Source of the DNA: Armigeres subalbatus
Taxonomy: Eukaryota > Arthropoda > Insecta > Diptera > Culicidae
DNA: 64,000 bases
NCBI RefSeq assembly: GCF_024139115.2
Contig: NC_085141.1
Coordinates: 241,853,047-241,917,046 of the forward strand
Direction of reading: 5' to 3'
Under the pieces are notes generated by a model. The model was not told the origin of the DNA and ran no database searches. It was given only the letters and a program-made list of their open reading frames with translations. The position numbers and the translations under genes were made by a program. Positions within the stretch are counted from its first letter, which is position 1. Every line of letters starts with the position of its first letter. Of the stretch, positions 60,281 to 64,000 are shown piece by piece.

Positions 60281-60798
60281 TCGATGGCACAAATCTCCCA
60301 AATTGAGGGGATCGTGCCTCCTGACCCGACGTTCTGTTACCTGATACCTTGAAGTCCACAAACATGTGTGTATTCTTCATCTCGATAACCGCCATATTTC
60401 GATATCTTTCTATTTCTATGTATTCTGATCATATTTTGTTCTGGATGCATTCTACTCAAGACGATATGTTAAAATTTCTAGGCTACTAGACCATTTTGTA
60501 CAAAAACAACATATCAACAACAAGAAATGACATTTTATTTTTTTGTAGTTTTTCATAGCAATAAACTTTTTTTGATCTAGTACGAATTTCACTTTTCCTT
60601 CCATTTGTCGATCTCTCCGTATCTCGATGGTCCCTACAATATCGAGAATCTCGATTCGAGATGTTAAGAGGCGACTATATGAATTTACTTTGAATTGGAG
60701 CCTTTCACTTACAGTAAAAAAATAGGGAGTACCTCAATTGATGCAAAAGTTCGAAGGAGTACCTCTCAAGAAAAAGGTTGAGAACCGCTGGTCAAGAA

Positions 60799-61957
60799 CA
60801 AAGGTTTCGTTGACTAATGTGAACTATCAGAACTGAGTGCAAATCGGTTAATGCAAAATTCCAAAATTATATCTGCAATGATGGCTAGAAATAATAGAGT
60901 TTGAGAAAAAAAATACAACGACTGTTCGGATGGCTCAGTTCGGAGCAAAATCTACATTCCCGACTCGTAAGGCTGCGTCTAGGCCTATGGGACCACTTTC
61001 TTCTACCGTCACCGGGGGTGTCAATGACCCAAATGGAAGCGAGAATAAGCAACTGTATCAACAACTTGTAGGATGAAAGGTCGAAGGTCAAAAGGTCGAA
61101 GGCCAAAAGGTCGAAGGCCAAAAGGTCGAAGGCCACAATGTCGAAGGACGGTTGTCGAAACAAAAAATCTGAGTCAAAAGGTCGAAAGGACAAAAGGGTC
61201 GAAACAAAAAAACTAGTCAAAAGGTAAGGATTTGCGGTATTTCGAAAAAGTTCGCTTGGGGTGGTTCGAAATGAAATTCCGCGGAATTTGAGCATGGCGG
61301 AATCAGATTTTTAGATTTCGTTTCGTTAAAATCTATAAATTTCGCCTGAAAAAACTAAATTCTAACGAATTGAAACGAAATTCCGCGGAATTTCGTAACA
61401 AATTTTAACCAATACAAAACTTTACATAATCAAAAATTTCGGCTGTGTTGCTGAACAAAACCATAAAGTTTGTATTCAAGATTATAAAATTGAAAAAATC
61501 TTCTACAACGCATTCCAATTCCGAATCGTTTTATTAGTATACTCAATACGCATTTGCTAGTGTAAAACAATATTTGCTGAGTCCGTCATGTAATATGTCA
61601 CTATGGGTCGTCAAGCCTTCTATTGAAAGTTTGACTGCGAAGTGAATTGAAAGCAACTCGGTTAAACTTTGTTGGAAAGAGAAAGGTTAAAATACTCCAT
61701 TTTACGTATATTAGCATTCAACTCTATTTTATATCTGCAAAAATTCTTCGATTTATCCACTGCTTTTCGATCAGATTTGATTAATAATGTGCGAAAGTTA
61801 ATACACTTTTGCAAACACTTGTCTCTGTTAGAAAATTATAAGCAATGAAAAACTTTTGGTGGTCAAATTTGCCTACTGTTTTGATTCACATCATATTCCG
61901 AACAGTTGTTTTTATAAAGAGATCGGATGGAATTATTTTATTGCTATTTTCGAATGA
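60799..61957. repeat. unassigned DNA with AAGGTCGAAGGCCAA tandem repeat
   Basis: At 61079-61215 there is a tandem array of ~15-16 bp, AAGGTCGAAGGCCAAA, followed by diverged TCGAAACAAAAAA words. At 61265-61400 GAAATTCCGCGGAATTT-type palindromic words recur. The rest has no recognised content; the 136-codon minus frame (60885-61295) spans the repeat and is not supported. Confidence 0.6.
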
Positions 61958-62572
61958 AGATTTATTGATGTGATGTTGATTGATGTGACCAAAAGGTTAT
62001 TTTTTTGGTGCTTGTTGGTTGTTGAAATTATTAACACAGGGTGCGGAATTTTAGACAATTTGTGCATCTTTGATAGTTACAAACGAAAATTATTTGAATT
62101 AAATGCAATTTTGATTACCGTTTTTTCACAAATCCTGAGCATGACTCATATTCCGAATACTGGCATTTCAGCGTCCTACAACCAAAAAAAAATCGGTGTT
62201 CATAATATGAATCAGAAAAATATAACTCCAGAGAGGTATAGCGATCAAAAAGGGAAATAACAAACAGTTTCGATAATGACCACGGTTCAAGCTATTTATA
62301 TTTTTATTGAAGCTTTAATATGCCTCCCAATAAAAATCGTTAAATTATTTACAACCGGCTCCACTGATAACATTGACAATCAATTACAAAGCGTGAATAA
62401 ATATACCACAAGTCGCGTGACGCAAAGAGACGTAGTGAAAACCGAATGGCATTCTAATCTGGTTCTAATACGAATTGCTTTAATTTTGTTTGAACTCTTA
62501 CAAATTGCCGTACATGTGTACTTGCTATCGCTGATTATGTCTAAAAATGTCATGTTGATAGGTATCCATTAA
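61958..62572 (+). pseudogene. hypothetical membrane protein frame with one in-frame TAA
   Basis: A single frame is open from just after a TGA at 61955 to the stop at 62570-62572, apart from one TAA at 62258-62260. The first ATG is 61973. It has four hydrophobic stretches: RLFFWCLLVVEIINTG, NAILITVFSQIL, AIYIFIEALICLPIKIV and LVLIRIALILFELLQIAV. I do not recognise the family. In AT-rich DNA such a frame can arise by chance; a decayed gene or a relic of an integrated element is possible. No promoter or poly(A) signal was established. Confidence 0.3.
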
Positions 62573-63097
62573 AGACTCTAACGCGGGTTTTTGATCCTAT
62601 ATCACGCTTATTCTATCGCTTCGCACGGCAATCCATCATTTCCCTTCATCATAATCAACAACCGTAGTCGAATCAGTTATTAGAACGTGAAGCGACGGCT
62701 CATTTTTTTTTGTTTTTGGTTCACACACCCCAAATCACATCACCCGCGAATACCGAAATTACGCACCCCAACATCAGATAACGCTAATCGTCACGAACGC
62801 CGCACGAAAAAGTGATAAGCCAGGGCGCCAATCGAATAGCATGGCACAGACTTTGACCTGCTGCGAATTACTGTTAAGAACACAAGAACTGGCAGACATG
62901 GACCCGAGTGCCTACCATAAAAGCCAACATCAGTTGATTGACACCTGGTAGTAGCGGTCCGCAAGTCAAGTCACTTGCTAGCTGTTGTCGTGTCTTGCGA
63001 GCAGAAAAGTTGTTTGGAATTTGATTTCTTCATTAGGGCAGTCTAGCCGCCACCACCGCCACCCGACAGCACCCAGAACCGAGTGAAGCATTCTACC
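62573..63097 (+). other. putative upstream region and 5' UTR of the secreted-protein gene
   Basis: GC content rises after about 62700 (CACCCCAAATCACATCACCC), as expected near a gene. The last ~160 bases before ATG 63098 would be 5' UTR if transcription starts near 62932. Confidence 0.4.
62916..62934 (+). promoter_or_regulatory. possible TATA-like box and arthropod initiator
   Basis: CATAAAAG (62916-62923) is followed by ATCAGTT with TCAGT at 62930-62934, the arthropod initiator consensus. The spacing of about 15 bp is too short for the two to act as one TATA-initiator pair, so at most one is likely used: the initiator alone, or the TATA-like box with a start near 62945. Confidence 0.3.
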
Positions 63098-63157
63098 ATG
63101 AATAAGCTGTTCATCGTATTTGCTCTAGTTGGGGCGATCATCGCCGCTCCCACGCAG
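63098..63157 (+). CDS. first coding exon of a secreted protein (signal peptide)
   Basis: ATG at 63098 in context CTACCATGAA opens 20 codons, MNKLFIVFALVGAIIAAPTQ, a textbook signal peptide: a basic start (NK), a hydrophobic core (LFIVFALVGAIIA) and small residues before the likely cleavage site. The last codon CAG is followed by GT (63158), so the exon would end in phase 0 at CAG/GTGTTT, a weak donor. Short first exons holding only the signal peptide are usual in insect cuticular and other secreted protein genes. If unspliced, the frame runs on to TGA 63242-63244 (48 residues). The remaining exons lie beyond the window, so the protein cannot be named. Confidence 0.55.
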
Positions 63158-64000
63158 GTGTTTAATTTCTCAGCTATCTATTTCTCTGAGCCCATCGGCA
63201 ACGGTTCCAACCAACCATTTTTCCGTTCTGTTGTAACACGGTGAAAGGACTTGGAAAAGGCTCCCAAAAAAAACCCTGCCCTGAATATTCAACCCTTAGT
63301 CGTGTTCTCGTTTTTGTTTTTGTGAAAATTTAATGAAATTATATTGCCACCCCCCGAGAAAGTGAAGCAGCCGGGTGTGAAACGTACACTGTGTCTTTTG
63401 TTCACGCTATCTGGTAGTTTGAGTTATGTGAAAAGTGTTGACGTAGTTGGGTGGTAGCTGAAGGTCTATAGACTTTATTGCTTGAAAAAACTATCGATTG
63501 CTCAAAAGCACTATTTCTGTTTGAGCTTTACTTTTTCATATACCTAACTATCGGATGGCAGATTTTAATACAGTTCTGCATAAGAGACTTACAGAAACTG
63601 TATAAAATGTTGGCATATACAATTGCGGAAGACTTTAATACAACCATTGTGTTGAAGTCTTACAATTTTGTACATCCATTGTAATTCAACATTATTGTTA
63701 GATTTGTTTTTTTGGGTGTAAGAGTCTCCGACTTGGTTTCTGATTTTCTGTATTACTATCTTTGTTGTCTTTTTGTTTTTTGGCTTCGTGTCATATTGTA
63801 TCATAACATATTAAAAATTTTATGCTGAACCCCTTTCGAACAATGAATCCTTACTACATCAATGTGGAAAAGCTGTTGTAGCAATAACCATCCTGCCAGT
63901 CGATGTTCATGACGCCCTTTATCCACTTTTCCTTGTTTTCACCTTTTCCATCAGTCTTGTTCAGCCTGAGTATAGTTTTTACCTCGGTTAAATCGCTGCT
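63158..64000 (+). other. putative first intron
   Basis: AT-rich with no further exon recognised. TTTTCCATCAG near 63945 resembles the dispersed repeat at 12.6 and 60.2 kb. The window ends inside the intron if the gene model is right. Confidence 0.35.

Larger units (their letters stand above)
58991..60677. mobile_element. pogo-like TIR element nested in the hAT element
   Basis: Left: TA then CAGTCGACTCTCTACATCTC. Right, read inverted: TA then TAGTCGCCTCTTAACATCTC. The internal ATCTCGATGG / TATCGAG words match the style of the element at 3822-7340, with different termini. About 1.7 kb; no transposase seen. Confidence 0.65.
57417..60790. mobile_element. hAT-type element with 8-bp duplication
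   Basis: The left TIR CAGCGGTTCTCAGCCTGGGG and the right TIR, inverse CAGCGGTTCTCAACCTTTTT, share the CAGNGGTTCTCAACC pattern of hAT elements. GTCTAGAA (57409-57416) and GTCAAGAA (60791-60798) are an 8-bp target duplication with one mismatch. Subterminal GGGGTATC / GGAGTACC words also mirror each other. No hAT transposase is visible; the inside holds a hairpin minisatellite and a nested pogo-like element. Confidence 0.85.

Overview
The window reads as repeat-rich, AT-rich intergenic DNA of a dipteran, most likely a culicine (Aedes-like) mosquito. The basis is the mobile-element set: two Tc1/mariner relatives whose catalytic D-to-E spacing is 37 residues (the DD37E type described from mosquitoes), an I-clade LINE with RNase H, an RTE-type LINE fragment, a CR1/Jockey-group LINE with a PHD-type ORF1, many palindromic MITEs and long minisatellites. 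The genus is inference. No bacterial operon, rRNA or CRISPR array is present. Only one host coding exon is supported: a signal-peptide exon at 63098-63157, next to the right edge.

Layout: 1-3.8 kb holds no recognisable gene. 3.8-7.3 kb is a pogo-like TIR element filled by purine-rich repeats and a second TIR repeat. 7.4-8.4 kb is a deleted DD37E transposon. 9.3-23.4 kb is mostly non-coding and carries palindromic MITEs, a tRNA-Cys-like sequence, a 94-bp-arm foldback whose loop resembles the 3' half of a tRNA, and long TAATTTGTC minisatellites. 24.0-27.6 kb is a nested stack: an outer TIR element contains a ~605 bp MITE interrupted by an inverted copy of itself, plus a 5'-truncated RTE LINE with a 16-bp target duplication. 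29.4-35.8 kb is a DD37E transposon split by a minus-strand LINE, flanked by duplicated GTGAGAAGT-type purine repeats.

42.07-49.05 kb is a full-length I-clade LINE bounded by a perfect 9-bp target duplication. Its domains (zinc knuckles, endonuclease, RT, RNase H, C-terminal zinc motif) are all present but split by four frameshifts. A ~340 bp block near the start of its ORF2 is repeated in its 3' UTR. 49.16-53.17 kb is a ~4 kb minisatellite of 21-23 bp hairpin-forming units that has no stop codon on either strand, which explains the very long ORFs there. 57.4-60.8 kb is a hAT-type element (8-bp target duplication with one mismatch) that holds a second hairpin minisatellite and a nested pogo-like element. 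61.96-62.57 kb is a 200-codon frame broken by one TAA. The window ends in the first exon and intron of a putative secreted protein gene.

The sequences mostly do not act together; the organisation is successive insertion. Boundaries given with TSDs or TIRs are read directly from the sequence; edges of degenerate repeats are approximate, and family names without a database search are inference.
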